Below are positions 35,970 to 49,242 of a DNA stretch of 64,000 nt, piece by piece. Origin of the DNA: Aquanectria penicillioides (lineage: Eukaryota > Ascomycota > Sordariomycetes > Hypocreales > Nectriaceae); contig PYIU01000004.1 in NCBI GenBank assembly GCA_003415625.1, forward strand, positions 2,046,001 through 2,110,000, written 5' to 3'. Within the stretch, counting starts at the first letter, position 1. Every line of letters begins with the position of its first letter. The notes below the pieces were generated by a model. That model worked only from the letters and a program-made list of their open reading frames with translations. It was not told where the DNA came from and did no database searches. Position numbers and translations under genes: made by a program.

Positions 35970-36316
35970 ATTATTTAGGCATAATATAGGTTTTTTGGCT
36001 GTGTGAGGTTGTGGGTTTGAATCCTACCTATAAGGCAGAATAAATGGAGTGTCCGACTATATACTTACATTAGGCTCATAAAGCAGGTATGCAATTGCCT
36101 GCTGCAACCAAGCCTTAAGGGTTGACATCTATTGTATATCTTTAGGTATAGAGGACTGGCCTATTTAGGTTGATGTATACTATAAAGCTAGCCTATAGGC
36201 ATTTATTCTAAACCCTAGCTTCCTTAAGTGTGCATTAAAAAGGTTATAGAAGGGATAGCTTAGCTCTATAATATAGCATTATAGCTTAGGATATACTGCT
36301 ATTAAGGGGGGATAAT

Positions 36317-36463
36317 TATAAGGATAGCACTAAGCGCATATAAATATATAACAATTAGGCCCCTTATATATAGTTATATGGTATAATTCCGGTATATTAT
36401 GCCTAAATTGCTTAATCTTTTAGGTCTATTGGTTAAGTGGGCATACTACTCTATTTTTTTATA
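36317..36463 (+). repeat. Right terminal repeat of the miniature LTR element
   Basis: A 147-bp copy with ends TATAAGG and TTTATA. It is preceded by the AAGGGGGG purine tract and has many C-to-T/G-to-A differences from the left copy. Confidence 0.75.
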
Positions 36464-36468
36464 ATTAT

Positions 36469-36661
36469 TATAAGGGTTAGTTAATTAAGGTAATATAAAA
36501 TAGGTCTTTAGGTAACTTATATATTATATATAAGCTTTAACTTATTAAGCGTTAGTCTATTGCTTAATAATATATCTTTTATTTAAAGTATAGCAGTATA
36601 TCTATATAGCTATACTTAAGAGCCCTACTATCTATTAAGGTAAGTCCTCTATCTCTTTATA
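36469..36661 (-). repeat. LTR of the Gypsy element (3' LTR in element orientation)
   Basis: A 193-bp repeat with plus-strand edges TATAAGGG and CTCTTTATA. Its inner edge abuts the minus-strand purine tract. Confidence 0.8.
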
Positions 36662-39600
36662 ATTATCCCCTTTCTTTTAAGCCTAATCCTTTAGGCTTAA
36701 GATTATTACTGCTTATATATATATTGTAATTGCTCTATAACTTATTTATATATATATCTAAATATTCTATAATTATTTATTAGTTCTATAGTGGTTGTTT
36801 TAAGTTATATTTATATAATATTATTATTATTATTATTCTATATTATAATAGTCTATTTTAGTTAGTAGTAATTTACTGCAATATAAATTGCTTTACAATA
36901 TTTAGTTAGCAGTTTATTATATAAACTTTAACCTTTTCTTTTTCTCTTTATATTTTATATAATAGTTTAACTTATTTACTATACCTTTATTAAACCTTCT
37001 ATAATATCTTTTCTTTTTTAGGCCCCTTTAGTATTAGCCCATTAGGAATAGTATTGCAGTAATCCCTTTATTAATTAATTTATAGATAAAAGTCCTTATT
37101 TCTATTGCCTTTTATAGAAATATAATAATTTTTCCCTTATTTATTGTATTAGTTTATAGACTGCCTAATATATAGTTTGCCAAAATGCTAATTAGTCTTA
37201 TAGTATAATATATTATTTAATATTTTTTGCTTATTCTTTACTTACTTTATTTAAATCTTTAATAAGCTTTAGCTAACTGCAATTTAATATTAAAATTGCC
37301 TTACTAAAGCCTGCCTTATTAATAAGCCTAACTTTAATAATAACCCTTTTTTATGCATTAAGCATTAGCGCTTTATATATACTATTAAGTCTACTGCTAA
37401 TACCTAATATTATATCTATAATGCTATTAAGAAAGGCCCCTATTGCTATACTGTCTCTATTGCACAATCTGCTTAGCACTAACTTAAGGAAGTAGCTTTA
37501 CTTTATAATCTCTTTATTCTAGATTTCTAATCTTAAGTAAGTATTCTTTTATTAATTATCTATTAATTATTTATTGCTAATTTATACTAATACTAATTTA
37601 TTCCTAATAGTCCTAAATATTTTTGCAATTATTTTACTTTAATTATTTCTCTCTATATCTATAATAATAGTTTGCTCTATAATTTAGACTGCTTGTTTAA
37701 TGCCCTTTAGTATATATGCAAAACTCCTATAGATATTGCTAAAAAATATAGTCTATTTAAATGGCCAATTGCAATAGCCCCTTATATATTAAAAGCCTTA
37801 TAGCTTTATTATAAGAATTTCACTCTTTAGGTTACTATAAAGTATACTGGCTGCCCCTTTATTTATTGTAGAGCAATTAGTGGCCCTTTATTTAATAATA
37901 TTAAGGGTTTTAGCCTTAATAATAAAGGCAATATTTCTAATAGTAAGTTATTTATAGCTAGTAATATAGATAGTATCTCTATTTATACTATTAATAAATA
38001 TACTATCTTTATTATACTTTTTACTAAGTCTATTAAGTCTTAAGGCAAGTCTATTGCTAGGCTTAAGAAGCCTATAGCCCTATTAATTGCTTGCCCTTTT
38101 ATAAATATTTAGCGCCTTACTTTAGCTTTAAAAACTAATACTATAGTATTGGCCTATTTAGGCATTCCCTTTTTATTTAATAAGGATTTATATAAGGCTT
38201 TACTGCCCCCTTTTTAACCTTCTCTTAAAAGGCAGGCAGCCCTTACTATTATACTGCTAATACCTATTGTTAATAGTATTGCTAGCCTATTATACACTTA
38301 ATAATCTATTGCGCTTTCTTTAACCCTAGTTTAATCTTTTAGAAATGCATTTAATTCTACTATTAGTAATAGCAATAATAATAATAAAGATATCCTTATT
38401 GCTATTCCTGCTTATAAGGGTAAGGGCAAGCATTTAGTAAGCGCTTATTGCTCTTTTAGTTCTATTATTGCTATACCTTTATCTTCTTTAGCGGTCCTAA
38501 AGCCTTTTGCTTTCTCTTTTGGCCCTATAGTAAAGAAACCTAAGGTTGCTCCTATACTAAAAAAGGCTAAAGCAGCTCTTGCATTAAGGAAGGCAAGGGC
38601 TACTCCTACTATTACAATTTATTATAATGCTTATTAAGCGCTAAAGAAGTCTATTTAATTGTCTATTAATTCTTATTAATATATTTTAGTTTCTTATTTA
38701 ATAGTCAATCTAAATATAGCAACCCTTAATAGCGCCTTCTTTATTATTATATTATTTTGCTCTTTTTGCTATATAGTAACCTATAATAGCATTAAATATA
38801 GTTTTTTAGTGAATTAATTAATAGTTAATCTTTTGGTTAATTAATTTAATATATACTTATTGACTGCTAATTAATTGTTTAGTATTATAGTTTATTGTTT
38901 TATTTTTAGTGGATTTACTTTACTTACTTATAGTACTTATGCACTTTATTTTATATATTTATTAAGTAACTTAAAGGCTCCTAAATATTATATTCTATTA
39001 GCTATTCTAACTACTTAATTTAATAGAATTTATTTCTCTTTATCTCTTTATAGAATACTATTTCTTTAACTTTCTATTTATCTTCCTTATCTTTTAGCTT
39101 ATAAAGACTAATTAATTATTTATTATTAGCTTAATGCGCCTTTAACTATAGTTTTAAAAGCGCTACTAAAAATACATTATGTATTTTTTAATATTATTTT
39201 AGTAAATATATCTAATATACCTATTTATTAACTCTATTAGCTATTGCAACCTTAATAAATCTTAAAGCTAGCTTTTTATTCTTAAAGTAGAAATTTTTAG
39301 TAAATAGCCTTACTATATCTCCTTTTTTATACTCTTTAGGTATATAGTTCTTATTATAATATTTGGCTTAAGACTCTACTGCCTATTGCTAGCACTCCTA
39401 CACTTTATTATGCATTTATTAAATAGTTATAATGCATTCTATAATGCCCTAAACTTAAGTCTTTATTTATTATAGAATATATTCTATAACCCTTAAATAA
39501 TAACTATAAAGGGCTTATATTAGCAATACACTAATAGTGCTATATTAGCTATTATTATATATAAATTCTACCTTTAGGAGTTATACTGCCTATCTTTAGG

Positions 39601-42600
39601 GTAAGCCCTTAATATATACTTATAGATACTTCTTTAGGACTTAATTAATATACTTTATTTAGCTATCTATTTAAAGATAGTATACTATAAATAATTAATA
39701 AATAGTTACTTACTCTTTTATTAAGTCTTCCTAAAATTAATTAATAAAAAGCTTATCTCTATTACTTATAATGCCTTTTAGGGTATTAAATTAGCATTTT
39801 ACCTACTTATAAAGTAATTTTACTAATTGCATTACTATAAGTAACTTTTTAATAGGGATAAATATAGCATACTTTATTATATAGCATATAATTATTAAAA
39901 TTGTATTATATTCCTTACTATTAGAATAGGCACTATTAAGCAGCCCTATAATAAAGTCTATACTTATTTCTTAAAATAAGTGCGCTAATAATAGTAGTAA
40001 TTAAAGTTGCCTATAGGGCCTATACTTTAGTGTATATATACCTTAGTATTGCTAATATTACAGTATATAGTCTTTTATATCTTCTATAATATTCTTTTAA
40101 TAGAATTTTTAGCTAATAAAATCTAAGGTTTTAGTGGCTTTTATATGCCCTATTTTAAGGTTATTATAATGCCTTTATAGGATCTCTATTTATAATGTTC
40201 CTTAATTAAGAATTATTAATCTTCCTTTATAGAAAAGAGTATCTTATTTATTATAGTAGTAGTTTCTTTTCTTTCTAACTATTAAGTAAACCTTTATTAT
40301 TTACTATTAATAAAATTTATTATTAGCCTATAGTCTATAAATAAGGTCTTTTAGCTTATAAAATAGTTGCAATAAAAATGCCATTTTGCCCTTTATAAGC
40401 TTAGTTATAATTAAGCATAGAATATACTGTTTTAGTATAGTAACCTTAGCTTTAAGCGGTTCCTTTTAATCGGTCTTTTTTACTGCTATCTGCTAAATGT
40501 GCTTTAATTGCTATGCAATAGCACTACCCCCCTTTTAGGCATATATAGTAATAATAGAAATAGTTAAGCTTTAATAGTAACTATTTAATCTAATAGTTAA
40601 ATTTAGCCTTAAAGGTAAAGGCATCTTTTTTCTTTTAACTATTATAGGCTTTACTCTTTTAAGGCTGGCTCTTATAGCTTATATATATACCCTAATAGTT
40701 AGGGTTTTGCCCTCTAAACCTACAATCATTCTATATATATCTAGCAGTAGCTTATCTACTAACTAAAGCTTTATTAATAGTATAGGGATTATATTCTAAT
40801 AGAAGATTTCTTCTTATATATAATTAGGATATTTAAATAGTCTATTAGCTGGGTTTAACTTCCTTAGCTAATGCTATATATTAAAGTTAAAGGGTGCTAA
40901 TCAATAGATCCAATAGGCAAGCCTTTCTTAAAGGTCCTGCATTAATGCAAAGACTATACCTTTTAGGGCTTTATAATCTATTAGTACTAAAAACTTTTCT
41001 AATAGTCCTAATAGATAATAGCTTTAGTGCTTTAGGCTTTTTATAATAGCTAAAAGCTTTTATTGGCCTATTGCTTAATATTGTTTTATATTTAAAAGCT
41101 TTTTTAACTAATATATAACTAGTCTTTATTAATCCCCTATTAATTAAGATAGAATGCTAGCTATTGCCCTAAAGGATGCATCTATCTCTACCCTAATGCA
41201 TAGGGTAGGGTTTTAGTATTATAGAATAGTTATAAAACAAAAAGCCTCCTTTAGTTCTTAAAATGCCTTTTTAGCTTTTAGGCTTTAAATAAACTCTTTT
41301 ATTTTATAGCCTTTCTTACTGCCTTTTAGTATTGCTATTAGTAGGCTAGTTATACTTAAGTATCTTAAGATAAATTTCCTATAGAAATTGCAAAAGCCTA
41401 AAAATACCTAAACCTCTTAATATATTTAAGGTAGCTTTTATTTAGCAATTACTTATACTCTATTTAGCTTTATTTTTAGGCCTTCTTAAATTATTATATA
41501 CCTTAAGAACTTTACCTTTTATTAATAGAATATACATTTAAATAGCTTAATATATAATTATACTTTATAGAGTCTTTATAGGACCTTTAATATATTTTTA
41601 GTATATTATTTCTATATTTTAGAGTATATAATAATATTGTTTAGGTATACTATACAATATATATCTAGCAATTCAATAAGTATTTAATAAATATATACTT
41701 AAAAAGTAGCTAGTGCATTAATTAAACCAAATGGCATTACTATATATTTAAAGTATCTATATCTTATTTAAAATGCAGTCTTTTAGCAATTGTTAGGCTT
41801 AATGCAGATCTAATAGTAGGCATCCTAAATATCAATCTTTAAGATCTATTTTACACTAGCTAGACAGTCCAATAAGTCCCCTATTAATAGCAATAGGTAG
41901 TAGTTCTTAATAGTTATAGCATTAAGACCTTAATAATCTATATATAGTTATAGCATTCTATCCTTCTTTAGTATAAATAATATAGGGGCTTCTGCCTTAC
42001 TTATAGAGGTATTAATTTATCTATTTGCTATATTCTTAGCAATATACTCTTTTAAGGCTTCTGCCTACTAGCTATTAGTTAGGTATACTAAACTATATAG
42101 TAGCTTCTTGCCCTCCTAAAGGTTAATGCTATACTCTACCCCTTTTAAAAGTAGCAGCCCTTTAATGGCTTCCTTACTAAATATCTTTTATTTAAACTTT
42201 AGCTCTAAAGGCAATACTCCTAAAGCTAGCTTTAGCTCTTTACCTAACTTAACTATTAGTTGCTTATCTAATAATAGTATGCTATATATATATATAACTT
42301 AAGCTTGCTTTTTATTCTATAGGAGTTCTTTTATAAATGCTTTTAGATCAACTAAAAATATAGGCTTATAGTTCTAAATTGCAATTTAGGTATTAATCTC
42401 TATTCCTTCCTTCCTTATAAAGGCATTAAAGAGGAGTAGGTTGCTAGCCCCTTTAAGGCATAGCATTTTAATAAATATTTACTTAATTTTTTAGGGAAAA
42501 CCCTTTAAATAAATCAAAAAGAATATTAATATATATATACTATTAGGGGGAGTTACTCTACCCTAGAAATCTTATAAGCTAAATGCCTTCTAATCTTTAG

Positions 42601-44196
42601 CTAAATATAGATCTAGCTCTTTAATCAATTTTATATTAATAAAATCAACTTATATATAGGTATTTATATCTATATAAACCTTAACTTTAATATACCCTTA
42701 AAGGGCAATTGCCTTACCTATAATAATATTCCTAATTAGGATTATCTTTAGTTTTAATATAAGAACTTTAGCTATAGTCCTTATATCTCCTTATTTTCTA
42801 AAGAGTCCTAAGGTTCCTTAGGTATAGTACTAATAGATTGGATCTATATATATTTTTATAGTTAGGCTGGCTTTAGCTTATAGCCTTAGTCCCTAAAGCC
42901 CTTTTTAGGTAGCCTATAGTTTATAGCTAGGTGGCTTGGCCTATTGCAGTTATAGCAGTATAGTTAATTTAACCCACTGCCTTTTGGCTTATTGCTATAC
43001 GGTTATCATTCTTGCGACTTACTTAAGGTATATAGACCCTTTAGGCTATAGAAACTTACGCCCCCTTTAGATAAAGGCCTTAAATGGCTCTTTAAATAGG
43101 TTGCTTTTTAAGGTCTATTTAAGCTATTAAAAGGATAGCTTCTCTTATAATTCTTACTTAAAGCTTGCTTATTTTCCTTCTTAATATAGGCCTATAGCCT
43201 TTCTGCCTTATAGGCTATATCCCTTAATTTTAGGAGGTCTACTTACTTATAGTTTATCTCCTTCTTTAAGGATTTCTATAAGCTATAGTAATATTAATAG
43301 GCCCTATCCTTACTTTCTTTTTTATAGTCTAAAGTCCTTAAGGATAGATATATTGTACTTTAAGTATAAAAATAATCTATTAGGGATTGCTTAATAGACT
43401 ATTAAAGTTCTAGCAGCTTATCTTATAATTCCCTCTTTTAAAGGTTTAAGTCTATATACTTCTTTTGCATAAAGTTAATAAAGTTTTATTATAAAGAGCT
43501 CTTTAGGCTCCCTTTATAATTCCTCTATTAAGTTTATAGGCTAGAGTTAAATTTAATTATTGCCTATTATATCTTTTATATATTAATATAGCCTAATTAA
43601 AGATTATTTATTAATTTAATGGCTTTTATTTAATTATTAATCTTTATACCTATTGCATTCTCTATAAGGGTTTTGCAATTATAGAATAGGGGTTTTTTAT
43701 AGTCCTTTTTTAAGTTTATTATAAGGCAATTAACTAATTGTTTTAGGATCTATATTTATACTAATTGCTACTTTACTATTATTAACTATTATTTAGTAAG
43801 CATTTAAATAACTTATTGTAAGGCCCTACCTTATAGCTCCTTTATGCTTTATTGTAAGGGCATATTATACTTATTGAACATTCCTTAATGGGTTTATTTG
43901 CCTTAAGACATTAATCTTAAGTTATAGCCTAATTAATATATATAGAAGTCTATTAATGCATTCCATTTTAGACTCCTTAAAGCTTTTTTAGCTATTAGCC
44001 TATTAATAGAATTTTAATCGATTGGTTTTAGGGGCTATTAATATCCCCCTTCCTTTTAGAATTAAAGAGTAATTAATTTATTAGGGTCCTATTGCTAATG
44101 CATTAATAATCCCTTAAGTTATTTATTAATTGATTATATAGTTCCCTTTATTTTATATTGCGCTAATTACCCTATAGGGTATAGAAGTTAAAGAAT

Positions 44197-44389
44197 TATA
44201 AGGGTTAGTTGATTAGGGTAATATAAGATAGATCTTTAGGTAACTTATATATTATATATAAGCTTTAACTTATTAAGCATTAGTCTACTGCTTGGCGATA
44301 TGTCTTTTATTTAAGGTATAGTAGTGTACCTATATGGCTATACTTAAGAGCCCTACTATCTATTAAGGTAAGTCCTCTATCTCTTTATA
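44197..44389 (-). repeat. LTR of the Gypsy element (5' LTR in element orientation)
   Basis: A 193-bp repeat, partner of 36469-36661. It is followed by AAAAT, the same five bases that precede the miniature element at 35818-35822. Confidence 0.8.
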
Positions 44390-47300
44390 AAAATATAGCC
44401 TAAAAATAAATTAAAATTTAAGGTAAAAGATAATAAAGATAAAAGCTTTAAGTATTAAAAAAGCTAACTTTTCTATACCTTAAGGGAGCCCTTAAGAGCT
44501 TTAGATAAAATGTTTAGTTTCTTAAGGAATAAAAAGATATTAATAGAGCCTGCCTTAAGCAAAAAGAAGATTATAAACTTATAATTAATTAAAATTAAGA
44601 ATTTTATTGGTTTTAACTTTAAGATAAAGGGAGATAATATACTTAAGGGATTAAAGAATTAAGCTATTTAAAAGAGATATCTCTTTTATGCTATAATTGC
44701 TATTAAGTAATATAAAAAGATTAGGATTTTATATTTAGAAGAAATGCATTTAATTGCTACTATAAAAATAGCAGTTTTATAGAAATTAAAGCTATTATTA
44801 TCTTTAATAAAGACTAATATAAAGGCTATTAAACTGCTAATAAAAAGATATAATAATATAAAGTCCTAATAGAGCCTAGCTAACCTTTATTAAAAATTAA
44901 AGTCCCTAACTTTAAAGAAACTATAAGGGGTTTAAAATTATATTAATAACTTTTGCTATATTATAAATAGTATTATTAAAGCTAGTAATAAGCTCTTTAA
45001 GTACTAAAAAAAGATAAGGTTTATAGATAGCATTAAAAAGGTCTTTTTTAAGTAAAATGCACTTTAATGCAACTATAAGCAAAAGGGGAAATATTAATCT
45101 ATTTATAAGATATAAAAAGACCTTATTAATAAAGCCAAAAGTCTATAGACTTCCTAAAAGAAAAGTAAAGATTTTAGCAATAAAAAAGGTATATAGATAA
45201 ATACTTAATTAAATAAAAAGGATAACTATAGAAAAGATCCTAAAAGCAATAAATGCTTTAACTATAATTAAAAAAGTTATATTATAAAGAACTGCTTATC
45301 TTTATAGAAGAAAAGTAAAGGCAGTAAAAATAAAAGGTTAAAGAAAAAAGATAATAGTAATAAAACTATTAAAAAGACTAAAAAGACCGCTTTATATATA
45401 GAATTAAATAAGTAAAGTGCTAAAAATATAAAGAAAGCTAAAAATAATTTTAATAATAATAATAATGCTATTTTTATATACTATAAAGGCTTAAAGGTAA
45501 GGAAGTTCTTTAGTAATACTTTTATAAGGTTATTAGTAGAAAAGGCAGCTATAATAATAATTTCTAGCCTACTAAAATAGCAATTATATAGTCCCCTTAA
45601 TATTAATAATAATACTGCACTAAAGGCTAAAAGAAATAGCAACTTTATTACTATTTTAATATCTATAGAATTAGGCCTTATTAATCAAAAAGACTGCTAG
45701 CTTTAGGACTTAAAAGCCAATATATATACTATTAATAACTTTAAATAGTTTAAAGAAAATAAGTAATATAAACTTAATAAAATAATGCTAATTTTTATAG
45801 ATAAAGGCACTATATACCTTATGGCTATAGAAATAGCAGTAATTATACTATTTATAAAAAAAGAGAGAATAAAGACTGTAATACTTAAAGATATAGTTTT
45901 TATTAAAGATTTTCTACTAAATATAATTTTTAGTAAAAAAGTTTATCTTTTTAATAGTTATATAATTAAGAATAAGATCTTTAATAGTAATAATAAAATC
46001 TTTATAACCTTTAATATTCTTAATTAAGGGTTTTTACTTAAAGCAGTAAAAAGCATAATAAGTTATTACTTTACTTTTAAAATAATACTAATATAGATAG
46101 AATAGTTTAAGGCAAGAATATAGCACTAAAGACTTATTTATATAGATTAAAAAGCCCTTAATTATACCTTTAAGGTTATAAAAGGTAGGCTTAATAATTA
46201 TAAGCTACTTAATACACTCTATAAAGACTATAAGCTTGCTAAAAGCATAAGGTTCTTGCTAAAGATACTATAAGAGAGAGTAAACTATATGCTTAACTTC
46301 CTTTATGCAAACCTTATGGAGTTAAGTCTATATATATATAATAGAAAGAGGTATTTTAAGCTTATAATTAATAATAAAAGCTATTACTTTTATAGCAATT
46401 TACTTAAAAAGAAAAGCAATATTGCTATCTTAATAGAAGAAGATCTTTTAATATTTAAAACTATTATAGCTTATAGTTTACCCTAAAAGATATAGTTTAA
46501 TAGTAGCTATAAATTTATTAATAGAAAGGTTAATAAACTCCTTTTAAAGATAGAGATTCTTGCAATTATTATACTGCTATATAGTTATAAATAAAATGGC
46601 TTTACTAAATAGGCAAACTATATAATTTAAAAGAAGGCAAAAAGCATAATAATAGTAATAAATATTCCTTTTAGGCTATAAAAAGAGATTATTCTTATAG
46701 TTATATATATTACTAATATTATAGCAATAAAATTACTAAACTAAAAGACCTTTTATAAAGTTTACTTTATAAATTTAATTTTAAAAAAGGAATATATATT
46801 AAGTATTAAGCATTTATAGATTTTAGGGTTAAAGGCATTTATTTATATTAAATAGAAAAAGTGCAATAAATTTAAAAAGATATTACCTTATAGTTAAAAA
46901 GAAATTTTTATAGGATTTTAAGGAACTAAAGTATATAGGATTTAAAACCTTAAGATAAAAAAAGTTATTATAATAATATATATAGTATTCTATAAGCCTA
47001 TTTTATTGCTTATAGCAAAAGGTAAAGAGATTATTTAATTATAGCTAAAGGGAGCATTTAATAACTTTAAGAGATACCTTATAATATTAGTAATAGCTAT
47101 AAAAAAGTAAATTCTAGCTGCCTATATTAATATTAACCTAACTATAGTCTATAATGCCTTTAATTAGCTAAATACTAACCTTTAAAGAAAGGCATTCTTT
47201 AAGGAGATTTATGCCCTTATTAATAAAGGCATACTTAAATTCATCCTAAAAAGGAAGTTACTAAAAGGCAAGAGACTACTTATAGTAAAGTAAGTAAATT

Positions 47301-48978
47301 AATATAAAAGAGATAAAAATAGTATAATAGTTATATATAAAGCTTAACTTATAGTATATAGCTTTATATAAAAGGAAGGTATTAATTATTAAAAGACCTT
47401 CTTTTTAACTGCAAGAGCTAACTTCTAAAGGATATTGCTTGCTTATACTATATAGATTAAAAAGAAGCTATTATAAAATAATATAATTATAGTATATTTA
47501 AATAAAGAGCTAAAAGAAAATATTTATATTATAACCTTTCCTTTATTTAATAAGTTCTTTAAGGATCTAAAGTATAAACACTTAACTAAAAAAGTAGGCT
47601 ATAAATAAGGCATTAAGTATATTATATAGTTGCTTATAGCCCTATATAGCCTTAAGTAAAGTGCTTAATAGTAGTAAAAGAAATTAAGGAAGATATTTAA
47701 TAAATTAGGCCTTAAGAGGCTATAAAGCAATACTGCAGTCTATATAGATTAAGTAAAGAAGATTATTATAGCTATATATATAGATAATATACTTATAGTT
47801 ATTAATAATAATAAAAATATAAATACTTTTATTAATAAATTTATATAGAAAGTAAAGATAAAATTGCTTAAATTTCTTAAGCTTTTTTTAGGTATAGCTA
47901 TTATAGTAAAAAAGATAGATTATTTATACTATTATAAAAAGACTATATAATAAGTATCTTTAAGTAATTTAAATACCTTAACTATAAAGCTATAAATATA
48001 TTAATGGAAATAGAAACTTATTATTTAGCTAAAGTAATTAATATTTTTAGTATAAAGGCTATTAGTAAAAAATATATATTAATAGTAAGAAAAGTTAACT
48101 ATTTTTTATAGTAAAGCTAGCTTAATTTAGTCTTTATATATAGTCTTTAGGTATGCTTTTTAAATAGCTTAAATAAGCAATAATTTAAGGCTATAAAAAG
48201 AATGCTATAATATATTAAAGGGAGCCTTAATTACTCTATTTATTATTACTGCCTTAAGGAAGAGTTATATAGCAATTTATTTAATTTTTATAGCTACTAT
48301 AACTTTAATTATACTAGCTGCCTAAAGATAGTATAATTAACTAAAAGATATATATTCTTTATAAATAAAGGCCTAATTATATAGTTTAATAAGCATTAAA
48401 AGACTATAATAAAGTCCTTAATAAAAGCTAAATACTATATATTAATAAAAGCAATATTATAAATTATATAAATAAAAAGCTTTATAGAAAAACTTAATAG
48501 CCTATTAATTACTTTAGTAATAATCTTTATAAATAACTAAAATACTATAAAGCTAATATATAACCTTAAATTCTATACCTATATAAAGTATATTTAAGTA
48601 TAGTATTACTTTATAAAAAAGGCTATTAAAAATAGTATAATTAAACTATAATATATCCTTTTTATTAAAAATATTACTAATATATTTATAAAGCTATTAA
48701 TAGGCCTATTATATTGCTTTTTTATTAATGCCTTAAGATTAAGGCTAAAATTAAAAGAAGTACTATACTAAAAACACTAAAGTAAGTATAAATAGTGCCT
48801 ATAAGAGCTTATAGTAATGCCCTTAGCTACAATAAGGAAGTCCTACTTAAGCAAATAATTGCCCTAGCAATAAAAAAAAAATAACTCTATAATTATATAA
48901 GGAACATATATATAAGGAAGGTTAGAATAGCCTTACAATAGCATTTAGGGACAAGCCCTCAGTCGGGCTTAAAGGGAG

Positions 48979-49237
48979 TGTTAATAGATATAGCGGCCAG
49001 GCAAAGGTGGTTATTGCTATAGATATAGCGGCCGGCCATAAGCCGACCTTAGGGGCCTTATGGGCCTAGGTCTTAAGGCCACATATCCTCATAAGGGAAT
49101 CCCTGCACTGTAAATAGGTGACTGCATTCTGCGACCACTATCTAGCTGTTCCTTACAAATCCCAATTGATCTAAACCGACCCGCTGCACATGTCGCCCGC
49201 TGTGACCGTCCCTGCGCGTGCCTATATATTGTTTACA
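48979..49237 (+). repeat. Right LTR of the Copia element
   Basis: This 259-bp repeat ends TTGTTTACA. Here the left (inner) part carries the G-to-A and C-to-T changes, while the outer end (for example TCGCCCGCTGTGACCG) is unmutated. It is preceded by the polypurine tract and followed by CATCC. Confidence 0.9.
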
Positions 49238-49242
49238 CATCC
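49238..49242. repeat. Right target-site duplication (CATCC)
   Basis: Five bases directly after the right LTR; partner of the CATTC at 35156-35160. Confidence 0.6.

Larger units (their letters stand above)
35823..36463 (+). mobile_element. Miniature LTR element (TRIM-like) nested in the Copia gag region
   Basis: Two direct repeats of 147 bp (35823-35969 and 36317-36463) flank about 350 bp without coding capacity. The left copy begins TGTAAGGATAG and ends CTCTTTACA. The right copy has the RIP-changed forms TATAAGG and TTTATA. A purine tract (AAGGGGGGATAAT) directly precedes the right copy, as expected for an LTR element in plus orientation. At about 641 bp it is far too short to be autonomous. 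The left flank is AAAAT and the right flank ATTAT. Confidence 0.7.
36469..44389 (-). mobile_element. RIP-degraded Gypsy LTR retrotransposon in reverse orientation
   Basis: Direct repeats of 193 bp (36469-36661 and 44197-44389) bound 7.9 kb of AT-rich, stop-filled sequence. On the minus strand the region 41855-41993 reads as a Gypsy reverse transcriptase core: APILFILKKD, then a decayed LYIDY and GLNAITIKN, with stops where Arg codons are expected. A minus-strand zinc knuckle near 42919-42966 reads CYNCNRPSHLAINY (CCHC with the last Cys changed to Tyr). Knuckle before RT on the minus strand gives gag-pol order. The purine tract lies on the minus strand next to the 36661 edge (AAAAGAAAGGGGATAAT in element orientation). 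No intact ORF survives. It sits inside the Copia element, five bases from the miniature element. Confidence 0.85.
35161..49237 (+). mobile_element. RIP-degraded Ty1/Copia LTR retrotransposon carrying nested elements
   Basis: Two direct repeats of equal length (259 bp, TG...TA/CA) bound a very AT-rich interior full of stops in all frames. A purine tract (AAAGGGAG) lies directly before the right LTR. Flanks CATTC (left) and CATCC (right) fit a 5-bp target duplication with one C-to-T change. Plus-strand decayed motifs identify Copia: a CCHC-like knuckle near 45068-45106 (Cys to Tyr changes), the reverse transcriptase site near 47769-47810 reading IAIYIDNILIV (expected YxDD, second Asp to Asn), and an RNase H tail near 48530-48690. 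This order (gag, RT, RNase H, LTR) suits Copia. The gag start is at 35548. Without the insert at 35823-44389 the element would be about 5.5 kb, a normal Copia size. No intact ORF remains. Confidence 0.88.

Noticed and set aside
45785..46486. Two small ORFs (80 and 65 codons) in the AT-rich island as genes
   Set aside because: They are Ile/Lys/Asn-rich leftovers of the Copia polyprotein between stop codons created by C-to-T changes.
35420..48978. AT-rich island as a mitochondrial insertion or horizontally acquired segment
   Set aside because: Paired LTRs, polypurine tracts, Copia and Gypsy reverse transcriptase remnants and transition-only LTR differences explain it as RIP-degraded native retrotransposons.
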